DNA of 64,000 nt from Gammaproteobacteria bacterium (GCA_021773645.1 JAJFJU010000010.1:1-64000); one strand, 5' to 3'; numbered from the stretch's first letter, positions 16,448 through 25,808 are shown. Translations and numbers: made by a program. The notes: generated by a model from the letters alone, not told the origin.

Positions 16448-16992
16448 AAATTTTCCTCGTATTTAATTTCTCCACCAAAGCGCTGGAGGATGAATTGGGC
16501 AATGGTGGGTGGATCGTTGAGGTTAAGAATGGGTAATTCGGTATCGATGGCCGTGGTGTCGTCGGTTGCCACTGCGATGATGGAATCATCCGTGGACAAC
16601 AGCAACGGATGGCCCAGGCTTGGGCGATGCAATTCAATTTTCGGAAAAGGCACATCCTTGAAGCCTTCCACCAAGATGAGATCCAGCGTATTTGGATCCA
16701 GACGCGCGATCAGGTCCTCTAGCCGGGGCTCGTTGGCGACCGCATTCTCATGAATCAGCGCCCAACGGTTTTTGGAGGCAATAAGCGTTTGTTGCGCCCC
16801 GGCCTTACGTAATCGATAGCTGTCCTTGCCTGGGTGGTCGATGTCAAAGCTGTGATGAGCGTGCTTGATGATGCCGATGCGAACCCGCTGTTTTTGGAAC
16901 AGGGCGAGTAGTTGAACCAGCAGTGTGGTCTTGCCAACGCCACTAAAGGCGGCAAAGCCAAGTAGTGGTAATGGAGATTTGGGAGTCGTCAT
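16444..16992 (-). CDS. mobB: molybdopterin-guanine dinucleotide biosynthesis adaptor MobB
   Basis: A GTP-binding partner of MobA that improves guanylylation of molybdopterin. It has 182 residues with a P-loop near the start (GFAAFSGVGKTTLL) and the family motif IGIIKHAHHSFDID. It lies five bases after mobA and overlaps moeA by four bases. Confidence 0.93.
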   Translation of the reverse strand: MTTPKSPLPLLGFAAFSGVGKTTLLVQLLALFQKQRVRIGIIKHAHHSFDIDHPGKDSYRLRKAGAQQTLIASKNRWALIHENAVANEPRLEDLIARLDPNTLDLILVEGFKDVPFPKIELHRPSLGHPLLLSTDDSIIAVATDDTTAIDTELPILNLNDPPTIAQFILQRFGGEIKYEENL

Positions 16993-16996
16993 GGGA

Positions 16997-17617
16997 TCAG
17001 TGCGTCGCGCCAGCGCTGGCTTCCAGCGCCGCCTTGTCCTCCAGGCGATTGAGATTCAGAAAGGCCTCGGGCTGATCCGAGAAATCTGCGGTGACAAAAC
17101 GATGCGCGCCATACCACTCATCAATGCGTCGTCCACCCTTCTTTAAAAAAGACTGCAGGCTGGGTAGCAAGGTGGGTGTGATCAGGGCGAAAACCGGTTG
17201 CAGGCGGTTGCCATCGTGGGCCGCGACGATCTCGGCATCATGGTCTATCAGGGCTGCGTGCAGGCGCTCGGCCAGATCTGCGGGAGGAAAGGGGCAGTCA
17301 CAGGGTGCGGTGAGGAGCAAGCTTCCGGTCATGGCCTCTAGTGCCGTGGCCATACCCGCAAGGGGGCCGGCATAGTCGGGGAAACTGTCGGTGATGACCG
17401 GGCATCCGTAGGCGCTGTAGGCATCCTGATTACGATTCGCGTTGATGAGCAGCTCATCTACCTGGGGACGTAGGGCAGCAATAACATAGTCAATCATCGG
17501 CCGATTCCTTAGCGTGACCAGTCCCTTGTCCTGTCCCCCCATGCGACGCCCAAGGCCACCGGCGAGGATGACCCCGGTGAGTCCTTGTTTATGGCTATCT
17601 TTGGGCTGAGAAGTCAT
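16997..17617 (-). CDS. mobA: molybdenum cofactor guanylyltransferase MobA
   Basis: Attaches GMP to molybdopterin, giving the MGD form needed by DMSO-reductase-family enzymes. From the ATG at 17617 it has 206 residues. The nucleotide-binding loop is GVILAGGLGRRMGGQDKG, and later motifs include FPDYAGPLAG and APCDCPF. An in-frame TTG nine codons upstream (17644) is possible, but the region between is Lys-rich and not conserved-looking. It is divergent from the FAD dehydrogenase gene. Confidence 0.93.
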   Translation of the reverse strand: MTSQPKDSHKQGLTGVILAGGLGRRMGGQDKGLVTLRNRPMIDYVIAALRPQVDELLINANRNQDAYSAYGCPVITDSFPDYAGPLAGMATALEAMTGSLLLTAPCDCPFPPADLAERLHAALIDHDAEIVAAHDGNRLQPVFALITPTLLPSLQSFLKKGGRRIDEWYGAHRFVTADFSDQPEAFLNLNRLEDKAALEASAGATH

Positions 17618-17688
17618 GCTTTTCTTCTTTTTGGTGTGCCCCAAGTGGGGCTAAACAGTATCATAGAGCCGGTGCAATGGAGCGTGAT

Positions 17689-19110
17689 ATGACTAAGAAA
17701 ATTTCCACCGGGCTAATACAGCAACTGCAAGCAGCTGTGGGTCCAGCGGGATGGAGCTGTGATGCCGAGGTGTTGGCACCCCTGCTGCTGGACCAGCGTG
17801 GACGCTATCAGGGAGTTACGCCAATCCTGTTGCGTCCGGCTTGTACCGAGGAAGTTTCCAAGGTGCTCCGCATTTGTCATCAGGCCGACATTGCGGTGGT
17901 ACCCCAAGGGGGTAATACCAGTCTGGTGGGTGGATCGGTGCCTGACGAAGCCGGGAACCAGGTTTTGCTTTCACTCTCACGCATGAATCGCATTCGCGAT
18001 CTCAGCATCGCGGACTTTACCCTTACTGCCGAGGCCGGTTGCATCCTCGCCTCCCTGCAAGACGCAGCTGAGGCCGAGAACCTGCTGTTTCCCTTGAGCC
18101 TAGCCGCAGAGGGTTCCTGTCAGATCGGCGGCAATCTCTCCACCAACGCCGGCGGCACCCAGGTGCTGCGTTATGGCAATGCCCGTGATCTGGTGCTTGG
18201 TTTGGAGGTGGTCTTTGCTAATGGCGAGATCTGGAACGGTCTGCGGGCGTTGCGCAAGGACAACGCGGGCTATGACTTGAAGCAACTCTTTCTGGGTAGT
18301 GAAGGTACGCTGGGGATAATCACTGCCGCGGTACTCAAGCTTTTTCCCCGCCCCAACCACACCGAGACCGCGCTAGTCGTGGTCCCGGATGCGGAAGCGG
18401 CAATGGCGTTGTTGCGGGCCTGTCGTGCCGAGGTGGGGGAGGCGGTCACACGTTTCGAATACATGGACCGCGCCAGCATGGAGCTGGTATTGTGCCAGAT
18501 TCCGGATATCCGTAATCCCTTTGCCGAAGTGCACGACCACTATGTGCTGCTGGAACTTACCGCCAGCCACGGCGGCGAGGCACTCGCCCGCGGTCTGGAA
18601 ACGGTGCTGGAACAGAGCTTGGGCAAGGGGCGAGTGATTGATGCGGTGATTGCCCAGAGCGGTCGTCAGGCACGGGATTTCTGGAATATCCGCGAGGGCA
18701 TTCCCGAGGCCCAGCGCAAGGATGGTGCCGGGCTCAAGCAGGATGTCTCCGTGCCACTCTCGCGATTGCCGGAATTCCTTGCTCGCGCCCGCCCGGCCGT
18801 AGCCGCGGCCTTTCCCGAGGCACTCATCGTCGCCTTCGGACATCTTGGCGATGGCAATCTGCACTTCAATCTCAATCAGCCCCACGGCATGGACGCAGAG
18901 AGTTTTCGCGCCCGTGGTCCGGAGATACACCGCTTGATCTATGACATTGCGGTGGAAATGGAGGGCAGCTTTGCCGCCGAGCACGGTGTGGGCAGGCTTA
19001 AGCGCGAGGAGCTACGCCGTTACCGCCCCGCGGTGGAGGTGGAACTCATGGCGAAGTTAAAGTCCACCCTGGACCCCCGCGGCATCCTTAATCCAGGCAA
19101 GGTGGTGTGA
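17689..19110 (+). CDS. FAD-linked D-2-hydroxyacid dehydrogenase (GlcD/D2HGDH-like)
   Basis: A flavoprotein of the vanillyl-alcohol-oxidase fold with two parts. The N-terminal FAD_binding_4 domain shows VPQGGNTSLVGGSVPD, GNLSTNAGG and LFLGSEGTLGI. The C-terminal FAD-oxidase domain has GHLGDGNLHFNL, AEHGVGRLKRE and LDPRGILNPGKVV. Substrates in this family include D-2-hydroxyglutarate, D-lactate and glycolate, and the sequence does not decide between them. The ATG at 17689 is preferred over 17677 because GGAG (17679-17682) sits six bases before it. The product is then 473 residues. Confidence 0.85.
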   Translation: MTKKISTGLIQQLQAAVGPAGWSCDAEVLAPLLLDQRGRYQGVTPILLRPACTEEVSKVLRICHQADIAVVPQGGNTSLVGGSVPDEAGNQVLLSLSRMNRIRDLSIADFTLTAEAGCILASLQDAAEAENLLFPLSLAAEGSCQIGGNLSTNAGGTQVLRYGNARDLVLGLEVVFANGEIWNGLRALRKDNAGYDLKQLFLGSEGTLGIITAAVLKLFPRPNHTETALVVVPDAEAAMALLRACRAEVGEAVTRFEYMDRASMELVLCQIPDIRNPFAEVHDHYVLLELTASHGGEALARGLETVLEQSLGKGRVIDAVIAQSGRQARDFWNIREGIPEAQRKDGAGLKQDVSVPLSRLPEFLARARPAVAAAFPEALIVAFGHLGDGNLHFNLNQPHGMDAESFRARGPEIHRLIYDIAVEMEGSFAAEHGVGRLKREELRRYRPAVEVELMAKLKSTLDPRGILNPGKVV

Positions 19111-19154
19111 GTTTTCCAGCTACCATGGCGCGGGATTTGTGGTTGCGCTCGGAT

Positions 19155-19904
19155 TCACTTGATGGCTTTAAAGAGGGCTCCGATGGTGCTGGCAGCGGTC
19201 TTATAGCCAGTAAATGTAGTTAATTCAGCGTTGAGAAACCCAGCGACTTTTAGCATCGATAGAAAGGCCTCGGGGGCCAGTGTTCCGGATACGCAGTCGG
19301 CCCAGGATTCCTTTCCGCTAGGGCAAGTTGGGTTACCCGCTGACGGTGCGCGAACCATGTCGGCGATTTGCAGACGGCCACCGGGTCGCAGCACCCGGAA
19401 TATCTCTCCCAATACGATGTTTTTATCCTCGGCGAGGTTAATGGCACCGTTGGAGATCACCACATCCGCACAGGCATCCGGCAGCGGCAGTGCGGTGAAC
19501 TCTGCTTCGTGAAAAGTTATCTGTTTGAGGCGGGAGGCCTGGGCGTTGGCGGTGGCCTTGGTAATCATGGCCGGCGTGCAGTCGATGCCGAGAACCTTGC
19601 CCTGACCACCAACCAAAAGTGCGGCCACACAGGCATCGGCACCCGCGCCACAGCCGATGTCGACGACGGTTTCGCCATGATGGATCGGGCCCAGGCTGAA
19701 AGGATTGCCAACTGCAGCGGCGGATTCCCACACCATGTCCGGCAGGCGGTTTAGCCACTCCTCGCTATAGCCCAGCGTACGGGCATTTTCCTTGCCCTTT
19801 CCCCAGCCAAACTCCGAGGCTGGTTCATTCGCTAGCCGGCTATACAGTTCCAACAGTTGGGCGCGGCTATCCTTGCCGTGATTTTGCGAGTTGCAAATGC
19901 CCAT
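19155..19904 (-). CDS. SAM-dependent methyltransferase, ArsM/UbiE-like
   Basis: A 249-residue class I methyltransferase. Motif I is [18 protein letters not shown], followed by an acidic D in [10 protein letters not shown]. The later motifs are [13 protein letters not shown] and [15 protein letters not shown]. The C-terminal [18 protein letters not shown] resembles arsenite methyltransferases. However, the N-terminal cysteine arrangement of ArsM is not clear and no ars genes are nearby, so the substrate is unknown. An AGGAGG lies ten bases before the ATG. Confidence 0.75.
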   Translation of the reverse strand: MGICNSQNHGKDSRAQLLELYSRLANEPASEFGWGKGKENARTLGYSEEWLNRLPDMVWESAAAVGNPFSLGPIHHGETVVDIGCGAGADACVAALLVGGQGKVLGIDCTPAMITKATANAQASRLKQITFHEAEFTALPLPDACADVVISNGAINLAEDKNIVLGEIFRVLRPGGRLQIADMVRAPSAGNPTCPSGKESWADCVSGTLAPEAFLSMLKVAGFLNAELTTFTGYKTAASTIGALFKAIK

Positions 19905-19943
19905 GTCCGGACAGCCTCCTGCTTGTCATCGACCGCATTCCCA

Positions 19944-20441
19944 TCAATGTCTGTGGCTCTGCAGGCGATCCATCACCCCCATCATGACAGCCGAGATGAC
20001 GAAGGTGAGATGGATGATGACGTACCACATCAATTTGTCGTTGGCGATTTCGGTTGCGTTCATAAAGGCCCGCAGCAGATGAATGGAGGAGATGGCGACG
20101 ATGGAAGCCGCTACTTTCAGCTTTAGTGAGCCCGCATCGAGTTTTCCCAGCCAGGATAGTTTGTTGCTTTCATCATCCATGTCGATCTGGGAGACAAAAT
20201 TTTCATAGCCGGAAAACATCACCATGACGATCAAGCCACCCACCAGAGCCAGGTCGATGAAGGCCAGGATCATCAGTACCAGATCAGCTTCACTGATTCC
20301 CTGAATATGTGCGAACAGGTGCCATACCTCTTCAAAGAATTTGATGCCCAGTGCTAGTAGCGCAAAGCTGAGCCCTAAATAGATGGGGGCTAATAACCAG
20401 CGACTGGCATAAAGAAGTTTTTCGACAAGGCGTTCCAGCAT
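19944..20441 (-). CDS. yqhA: YqhA family (UPF0114) inner-membrane protein
   Basis: 165 residues with four hydrophobic segments. The family start is recognisable ([19 protein letters not shown]), as is the conserved GYENFVSQ with the polar loop after it. This matches UPF0114/TIGR00645. Function is unknown. It lies 39 bases upstream of the methyltransferase on the same strand. Confidence 0.9.
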   Translation of the reverse strand: MLERLVEKLLYASRWLLAPIYLGLSFALLALGIKFFEEVWHLFAHIQGISEADLVLMILAFIDLALVGGLIVMVMFSGYENFVSQIDMDDESNKLSWLGKLDAGSLKLKVAASIVAISSIHLLRAFMNATEIANDKLMWYVIIHLTFVISAVMMGVMDRLQSHRH

Positions 20442-20491
20442 GGGATGTTTCCTGTGTAAAAAGAGATATTTAGCCGGCGGTTAAAAAAGGT

Positions 20492-21307
20492 TCAGGTGCC
20501 CTTGCTCGATGCCCAGGTCTTGAGATGGCCGGGGAGGGCGTAGGCGATGGCGAACAGGGCAGTGGCGATACAGACTGTGGAGGGGCCCACCGGGGTGTCC
20601 CATTGCAGAGAGACGCCGAGGCCACCGGCCACTGAGAGACAGCCGATGATGGCCGCGTAGATGGCCATTTGCTCCGGGGTGTGGGCGAAGTGGCGAGCCG
20701 CGGCGGCGGGAATGATCAGTAGTGCGGTGGTGAGCAGCACGCCGACCACTTTCATGGCTAGGGCGATAACCAGGCTCAGCATGAGGATGAAGGCGATGCG
20801 CACGGCGGCGACCGGGGTGCCTTCTACTTGGGCCAACTCCTCGTTGACGGTAACCGCGAGCAATGGGCGCCAGAGCCATACCAGCATCAACAAGACAGCA
20901 CCTCCTCCGATGTAGATCCAGTAAAGATCGGTAGGGGTTGTCGCCAGGATGTCGCCGAAGAGCAGGCCGGTGAGGGTCACTTGCGGGGTGTCCATCAAGG
21001 CCAGCACGATGAGTCCGGCGGAGAGGGTGAAGTGGGCGAGGATTCCCAGCAGGGTGTCGTAGGCTAGTTGTCCTTGGCCGCGCAGGGTGCCCAGGATAAA
21101 GGCTAGCAGGATGCCCACGAGGACAATGCCGATGGTGTGGTCAATGCCAAGGACGACGCCAAAGGCGATGCCGAGTAGCGCTGCATGGGCCAGGGTATCG
21201 CCGAAATAGGCCATCCGTCGCCACACGATAAAGGAGCCTAGTGGGCCCGTGACCAGGGCAATGCCGATGCCGGCCAGCAGGGCGTAGAGAATGAAGCTAT
21301 CGAGCAT
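20492..21307 (-). CDS. znuB: zinc ABC transporter permease ZnuB
   Basis: A membrane subunit of the high-affinity zinc importer, 271 residues and about eight helices. Motifs include GPLGSFIVWRRMAYFGDTLAH and, near the C-terminus, VVGVLLTTALLIIPAAAAR, both typical of the ABC-3 family. It follows znuC by three bases. The binding protein gene znuA is not in the window. Manganese-type ABC-3 permeases are similar, but the His-rich ZnuC partner favours zinc. Confidence 0.88.
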   Translation of the reverse strand: MLDSFILYALLAGIGIALVTGPLGSFIVWRRMAYFGDTLAHAALLGIAFGVVLGIDHTIGIVLVGILLAFILGTLRGQGQLAYDTLLGILAHFTLSAGLIVLALMDTPQVTLTGLLFGDILATTPTDLYWIYIGGGAVLLMLVWLWRPLLAVTVNEELAQVEGTPVAAVRIAFILMLSLVIALAMKVVGVLLTTALLIIPAAAARHFAHTPEQMAIYAAIIGCLSVAGGLGVSLQWDTPVGPSTVCIATALFAIAYALPGHLKTWASSKGT

Positions 21308-21310
21308 GGC

Positions 21311-22078
21311 CTAGTCGCTCCCAGAGTGCGGCGGAGTGACAATTTCGCCATGCAGTGTGTGGCTGTGGTCGTGGTGGTGGTGATAGAGGGCGAGGCCCTC
21401 GGGTAGCTCTCCTCCGAACAGGTTGTGATAGGCCGGGTGCTGGGAGACTGCCTCGGGGTGTCCCGAGCAGCAGATATGCTGATTGAGGCAGATCACCCGG
21501 TCTGTTTTTGCCATCACCATATGTAGATCGTGGGACACCAGCAGGATGCCGCAGCCGTGCTCATTCCGCAGGGTGCCGAGCAGATTGTAGATTTCCGCCT
21601 GTCCCACCACGTCTACTCCCTGGGCGGGTTCGTCGAGGATCAGCAGATGGGGGTCATGCAGCAGGGCGCGGGCCAGAATGGCGCGCTGCATCTCGCCGCC
21701 AGAGATGCGCTGTATCGGGCTGTTGGCCAGAGCGTCGATGCCGGTGGTGCGCAATACCTCATGCAGCCGTGAGCTGGGTGCGCGCCGCCCCAGGGTGATG
21801 AAGCGTGCCACGGTAAGCGGCAGGACATCGTCCACCACCAAGCGTTGGGGCATGAAGCCAATGCGTAGATCGGGACGCAGCTTTACCTCGCCATGGTTCG
21901 CGGGTATCAACCCCAGAATGACGCGCAGCAGCGAGGTCTTGCCGGCACCGTTGGGGCCAATCAGGGAGACGATTTCACCCGCATGCAGGCTGAGATTGAT
22001 GTCCTGCAGGATATTGTGGTCACCCAAACGAAGTTCCAGGTCACAGATTTCGAGTAAGGGCGGTGATTTTTCGGGCAT
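21311..22078 (-). CDS. znuC: zinc ABC transporter ATPase ZnuC
   Basis: The ATP-binding subunit of the zinc importer. From the ATG at 22078 it has 255 residues. Walker A is [13 protein letters not shown], the signature [10 protein letters not shown], Walker [11 protein letters not shown], and the switch His is in LLVSHDLH. The C-terminus carries a His-rich stretch ([12 protein letters not shown]) that could bind zinc. An upstream in-frame ATG (22159) would add 27 residues reaching toward the lexA promoter, which is unlikely. No Zur box was recognised. Confidence 0.88.
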   Translation of the reverse strand: MPEKSPPLLEICDLELRLGDHNILQDINLSLHAGEIVSLIGPNGAGKTSLLRVILGLIPANHGEVKLRPDLRIGFMPQRLVVDDVLPLTVARFITLGRRAPSSRLHEVLRTTGIDALANSPIQRISGGEMQRAILARALLHDPHLLILDEPAQGVDVVGQAEIYNLLGTLRNEHGCGILLVSHDLHMVMAKTDRVICLNQHICCSGHPEAVSQHPAYHNLFGGELPEGLALYHHHHDHSHTLHGEIVTPPHSGSD

Positions 22079-22178
22079 GGTGAGCCGGTGTGTGTAGTGA
22101 AGACGGTTGCGGCGCGAGAGTATAGCAAAGGCACCTACCCATGGCCTTTTGCGCATCATCAGCCGCCGTGCCAGAATA

Positions 22179-22194
22179 CTGTCTATATTTACAG
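22179..22194. promoter_or_regulatory. LexA (SOS) box of lexA-imuAB
   Basis: CTGTCTATATTTACAG is a near-consensus CTGT-N8-ACAG box, 19 bases before the lexA ATG. It implies lexA autoregulation and DNA-damage induction of the downstream imuA and imuB. Confidence 0.9.
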
Positions 22195-22213
22195 TTATCC
22201 GAGATTGCCTACG

Positions 22214-22825
22214 ATGAACGCAAAGCTAACCACCCGCCAGCGCCAAGTGTTGAACTTCATCCGTGATTTCATCCGCCGTGAGGAGATGCCGCCGACACGG
22301 GCGGAGATCGCTCGTGGATTGGGTTTTCGTTCAGTGAATGCGGCGGAGGATCATCTCAAGGCGCTGGTGCGCAAGGGGGCGATTAGCATCCGCGCCGGTG
22401 CCTCTCGTGGCATTCGTATCCAGCAGGCCGAGGAGGATGGCTTGCCGGTGGTTGGGCGGGTGGCAGCGGGCGCGCCGATACTCGCCGAGGAGCATATCCA
22501 GGAGCACTACCAAGTGGACCCGCGGCTGTTTCGTCCACGGGCAGACTATTTGCTTGAGGTTAAAGGCATGAGTATGCGGGATGTGGGCATCCTGAACGGG
22601 GATCTGTTGGCGGTGCATCGCACTCCCGAGGCCACTAGCGGGGCGATTATCGTGGCCCGGGTGGATGATGAGGTGACGGTGAAGCGCTTCCGGCGGCGCG
22701 GCAATATCGTGCGCCTGATGCCGGAGAATCCCGATTTTAGCCCTATCGTGGTAGATCTGCGGCAGCAGAGCCTGGTGATCGAGGGGCTGGGGGTGGGGGT
22801 AATTCGTAACCGTACACTGCGATGA
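22214..22825 (+). CDS. lexA: SOS repressor LexA
   Basis: A RecA-stimulated self-cleaving repressor. The ATG at 22214 gives 203 residues. The N-terminal winged helix runs from [16 protein letters not shown] through [13 protein letters not shown]. The Ala-Gly cleavage site lies in RVAAGAPIL. The catalytic Ser is in GMSMRDVGI and the Lys in DDEVTVKRF. The upstream open frame is noncoding promoter region. The stop overlaps the imuA start (ATGA), which gives a lexA-imuA-imuB operon. Confidence 0.95.
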   Translation: MNAKLTTRQRQVLNFIRDFIRREEMPPTRAEIARGLGFRSVNAAEDHLKALVRKGAISIRAGASRGIRIQQAEEDGLPVVGRVAAGAPILAEEHIQEHYQVDPRLFRPRADYLLEVKGMSMRDVGILNGDLLAVHRTPEATSGAIIVARVDDEVTVKRFRRRGNIVRLMPENPDFSPIVVDLRQQSLVIEGLGVGVIRNRTLR

Positions 22826-23433
22826 ATGCGCTCCCCGAGGCACTGCTGCGCCATCCCGGCCTGTGGCAGGGCAAGGCCCGCCGTGATCAGCAGGCCTATG
22901 TGTCTACGGGATTTTCGGCGCTGGATGCACAACTGCCAGGACACGGCTGGCCCCGTGGAGCCCTGAGTGAATGTTTGGTGGCGCAACCGGGTATCGGTGA
23001 ACTGAGATTGTTGCTCCCGGCTCTCGTCCAGCTGGCCGAAGAGGGACGCTGGATGGTCTGGATTGTGCCGCCATATATCCCCTATGCCCCGGCCCTGCGT
23101 ACTGCCGGGCTTAACTTGTTCCACATCCTAGTGGTGAATACAGCCGATGAGGCCGAGGCTCTGTGGGCAGCAGAACAAGCCCTGCATAGTGGTGCCTGCT
23201 CCGCCGTTTTGCTTTGGTCCGGGGTGTGCGATGCACGGCGTTTGCGGCGACTGCAACTGGCGGCGGAGGAGAGTCGGAGCTGGGCGGTGTTATGCCGAAA
23301 TAGCGATTTTTCCAGGCATCCATCGCCAGCGGCCCTGCGTCTTGGGCTGGAGGGTATGGAAGGCCGGCTTGCTGTACAGATCCTTAAATGTCGAGGCTCG
23401 GTACCCGCAGCCACAATCATGTTAGATGCCTGA
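22822..23433 (+). CDS. imuA: ImuA-like (SulA/RecA-related) SOS mutagenesis protein
   Basis: 203 residues, matching the accessory protein of the ImuAB mutasome. It has the start [20 protein letters not shown], a RecA-like core lacking a proper Walker A ([17 protein letters not shown]), and [16 protein letters not shown]. It is thought to modulate translesion synthesis with ImuB, although its biochemical action is debated. It is coupled to lexA by ATGA and overlaps imuB by one base (TGATG). Confidence 0.88.
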   Translation: MNALPEALLRHPGLWQGKARRDQQAYVSTGFSALDAQLPGHGWPRGALSECLVAQPGIGELRLLLPALVQLAEEGRWMVWIVPPYIPYAPALRTAGLNLFHILVVNTADEAEALWAAEQALHSGACSAVLLWSGVCDARRLRRLQLAAEESRSWAVLCRNSDFSRHPSPAALRLGLEGMEGRLAVQILKCRGSVPAATIMLDA

Positions 23434-24929
23434 TGGAGGCGGCGCGGGCCACGGTTCCACCCTGGCCAGATGTGGAACGGCAGCGGGGCAGAGATACCCG
23501 GCAGCGTTTGTGGCTGGCCCTGGTTTTCCCTCATTTCTCCTTGGAAATGGCTTGCCGGGGGCTCGCAAATCACGAGCCGGTGGCGGTGGTGGAGGGGCAG
23601 GGTGTCCGTGCCCGCATCCTGGCCTGTAATCGAGCAGCACGAGGAGTGGGAATTAGCATCGGCATGCCGCTCAGTGCGGCTTGGGCAGTGACGGCAGAGC
23701 TACAAACTGTTAACCAGAATGCTGTGGTGGAGGCAGCGGCTCTGCGCGGTATTGCCGCTTGGGCCGGACAATGGAGCTCTCTGGTGAGTCTGATGGAGGA
23801 CAAGCCCCCCGGCTTGTTATTGGAGGTGGGGGGGAGTCTGCGACTGTTCGGTGATCTGGAGCGGCTGACGGCAAGGATTCGTGCCGGGGTGGAGGAACTG
23901 GGGTACCGGGCGCTCTGTGGAATTGCACCGACACCGCTTGCGGCCTGGCTGTTAGCGCGCATCAACGATAGCCGCCCGGTGCGGCAATCCGAGGCCCTGG
24001 CCGGTCGTTTGGCCCCGGTGCCGTTGCTTTTTCTGGGATTGGAAAAAACCACCCATAAGGCACTGGAAAATATGGGGATCCGTTCCTTTGGCGACTGCCA
24101 GCGACTCTCCCGTAGCGGTACGGCACGGCGTCTCGGCCCGGAGCTGCTGCGCTATCTGGATCGTGCCCTTGGGCGGGTCGCCGATCCACGGGTAGCCTAT
24201 GTGGCACCAGCGGTATTCACACGGGAATTGGATCTGCCAGCTGAAACCTCTGCACTGGATGCCCTGCGTTTTGCCGCTCGCCGTTTGTTACTGGAACTGG
24301 AAGGCTTTCTCATCGCTCGTGATGGTGCTGTTGGGGAATTGGAACTGGGTCTTAGACATAATCGGGAGGCGGACACCTGCATTGTCATTCGCTTATTAGT
24401 TCCGGGTCGAAACGCCTGCCATCTGCTCGCTTTGCTGCGGCAACGCCTGGAGAGTACAAAGCTGCCGTCGCCTGTGACGGGGTTATGGTTACGGGCAGAC
24501 AAGGTGCTGGTTTCCGCACCCCCAGCAATGGATCTGTTTGGTAGCGCAGAGGAAAAAAAAGAAGGGCAACAACTGCTAGTGGAACGCCTGCAGGCACGGC
24601 TCGGAGTTGATGCCGTGCGGGGGCTTGAGGGGGTATCCGGACATCGCCCGGAGCGGGTTTGGCGTTATTGCAGTCCTGGAACGCAAAGCCCTGTAGCGAA
24701 GTCGGAGGTGATGGCATCTCGCCCGCTATGGCTATTAGCTTGTCCTACACCATTGGCGCACAAGCCCCAGCTTGAGAGCGGGCCGGAACGCATTCAAAGT
24801 GGTTGGTGGGATGGTGAGGATATTGCCCGGGACTATTACACCGCCCACACTTCCGATGGCGCACGACTCTGGATCTTTCGGGAACTTCGGGGTGAGCAGC
24901 GCTGGTTTATTCATGGTTACTTTGCGTAA
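23433..24929 (+). CDS. imuB: ImuB-like Y-family polymerase homologue (catalytically inactive)
   Basis: A mutasome scaffold that in other bacteria links DnaE2 and ImuA to the beta clamp. From the ATG at 23433 it has 498 residues. It opens LWLALVFPHFSLEMACRGL, where active Y-family polymerases carry catalytic Asp residues. The absence of these acids is the ImuB hallmark. The finger/palm-like and little-finger regions follow, and the C-terminal ImuB tail is present. An ATG 15 codons earlier (23388) overlaps imuA and is less likely. No dnaE2 follows, which is unusual. Confidence 0.88.
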   Translation: MEAARATVPPWPDVERQRGRDTRQRLWLALVFPHFSLEMACRGLANHEPVAVVEGQGVRARILACNRAARGVGISIGMPLSAAWAVTAELQTVNQNAVVEAAALRGIAAWAGQWSSLVSLMEDKPPGLLLEVGGSLRLFGDLERLTARIRAGVEELGYRALCGIAPTPLAAWLLARINDSRPVRQSEALAGRLAPVPLLFLGLEKTTHKALENMGIRSFGDCQRLSRSGTARRLGPELLRYLDRALGRVADPRVAYVAPAVFTRELDLPAETSALDALRFAARRLLLELEGFLIARDGAVGELELGLRHNREADTCIVIRLLVPGRNACHLLALLRQRLESTKLPSPVTGLWLRADKVLVSAPPAMDLFGSAEEKKEGQQLLVERLQARLGVDAVRGLEGVSGHRPERVWRYCSPGTQSPVAKSEVMASRPLWLLACPTPLAHKPQLESGPERIQSGWWDGEDIARDYYTAHTSDGARLWIFRELRGEQRWFIHGYFA

Positions 24930-25249
24930 TGAAAAAACTCTACAGCGCCCAGAACATCAGCCTGCCGGCCTATTTGAAGACTGCCTTGGAAGAGCAGGGC
25001 ATCGTTTGCATCCTTCGTAATGAATATCTCGCGGGTGGTGCTGGCGAACTGCCGCCCACGGACTGCTGGCCGGAACTGTGGCTAGTGGATGATGAACGTT
25101 ATGCTGAGGCCCGGAAACTTGTCACCGCACTGTTGGCGGCCCCGGAGGAGCACGAGTCCCATACCTGCCCGGATTGTGGCGAGCACTTGGAACCGCAGTT
25201 CAGCGCCTGCTGGCGTTGCGGCCGGGAGCTTTCAGGCTCATTAGGGTAG
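24929..25249 (+). CDS. DUF2007 protein with C-terminal zinc ribbon
   Basis: 106 residues. The N-terminal two-thirds match DUF2007, called putative signal-transducing proteins (LYSAQNISLPAYLKTALEEQG, then PELWLVDDERYAEARKL). The C-terminus has a four-Cys ribbon (CPDCGEHLEPQFSACWRCG). The ATG overlaps the imuB stop (TAATG), so it is probably co-transcribed with the SOS operon. No function is established. Confidence 0.8.
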   Translation: MKKLYSAQNISLPAYLKTALEEQGIVCILRNEYLAGGAGELPPTDCWPELWLVDDERYAEARKLVTALLAAPEEHESHTCPDCGEHLEPQFSACWRCGRELSGSLG

Positions 25250-25252
25250 TCA

Positions 25253-25483
25253 CTACTGATATGCCTCGGTATAGGCATCGAGCAAGCGGCGGATCATTTT
25301 CTGATATTGAGTATGGTTCTTTTTGGCTTCACGCTTGAAGAACTCGACACTCGATTGGCTCAGGGCGATTGTTACCTTGACCGTCTCCTCACGAAAAACC
25401 AGTTCTTCGGGTGCCGGAAGAAAATCCGGGATCGGCCTTAGCTTTCCCAGTGGCTCATCGGTGTATTTTATTTTCGCGCTCAT
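25253..25483 (-). CDS. brnA: BrnA-type antitoxin
   Basis: A small DNA-binding antitoxin of the BrnT/BrnA type II system. From the ATG at 25483 it has 76 residues, with a CopG-like ribbon-helix-helix end (VTIALSQSSVEFFKREAKK). A GGGGAAAG lies before the ATG. It begins inside the 3' end of the toxin gene, as is usual for this family. It appears intact, whereas the toxin is frameshifted. Confidence 0.8.
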   Translation of the reverse strand: MSAKIKYTDEPLGKLRPIPDFLPAPEELVFREETVKVTIALSQSSVEFFKREAKKNHTQYQKMIRRLLDAYTEAYQ

Positions 25484-25746
25484 AAACTTTCTTTCCCCGT
25501 CGCCAGTAGCCGGCCCCAAAAATGCGGATAAGCCCGGACCGATAAGTAAATCGAACCGTCAGAATGTCACTTCCGATTTTCCCAAAGCAGAAATAGAGCT
25601 GCTCGGTTTGGCTGTGTGAAAGGTCTTCTGCAATGACCCGGTTCGGGCCCACAAAGGCATATTGCCGCCTCGGCAAACGAGATATTGTGTTTAGCCTGGT
25701 TAAGGAGATCCTTTTCCGGATCCCAATCAAAGCATTCCTTGCTCAT
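25455..25746 (-). pseudogene. brnT: BrnT toxin, frameshifted
   Basis: The gene starts with MSKECFDWDPEKDLLNQAKH, a clear BrnT N-terminus. After residue 29 it shifts frame. The second frame continues the family sequence FVGPNRVIAEDLSHS, then YFCFGKIG, ILTVRFTYRSGLIRI and GAGYWRRGKKVYE. One extra G in the GGCGGC near 25667 explains it. As read, translation stops after about 59 residues and the RNase fold is lost. BrnT is a ribonuclease toxin neutralised by BrnA. A sequencing error cannot be excluded. Confidence 0.82.
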
Positions 25747-25790
25747 ATACGAAGTATAGCCTGGGATATGCCTTTGTATACATAGATATA

Positions 25791-25808
25791 ACCATATATT
25801 TATATGGT
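25791..25808. promoter_or_regulatory. inverted repeat upstream of brnT
   Basis: ACCATATA-TT-TATATGGT has 8-base arms and lies 45 bases before the brnT ATG and just after the gamma-glutamyltransferase stop. It could be a BrnA operator, since the family autorepresses. It could also be a weak transcription end for the upstream gene. Confidence 0.35.

Noticed and set aside
22088-22213. Upstream extension of the lexA frame
   Set aside because: It contains the SOS box and promoter, and LexA similarity starts at 22214.
25744-25760. loxP-arm-like TATACTTCGTATA before brnT
   Set aside because: A single short match in an AT-rich promoter, with no second arm or recombinase nearby.
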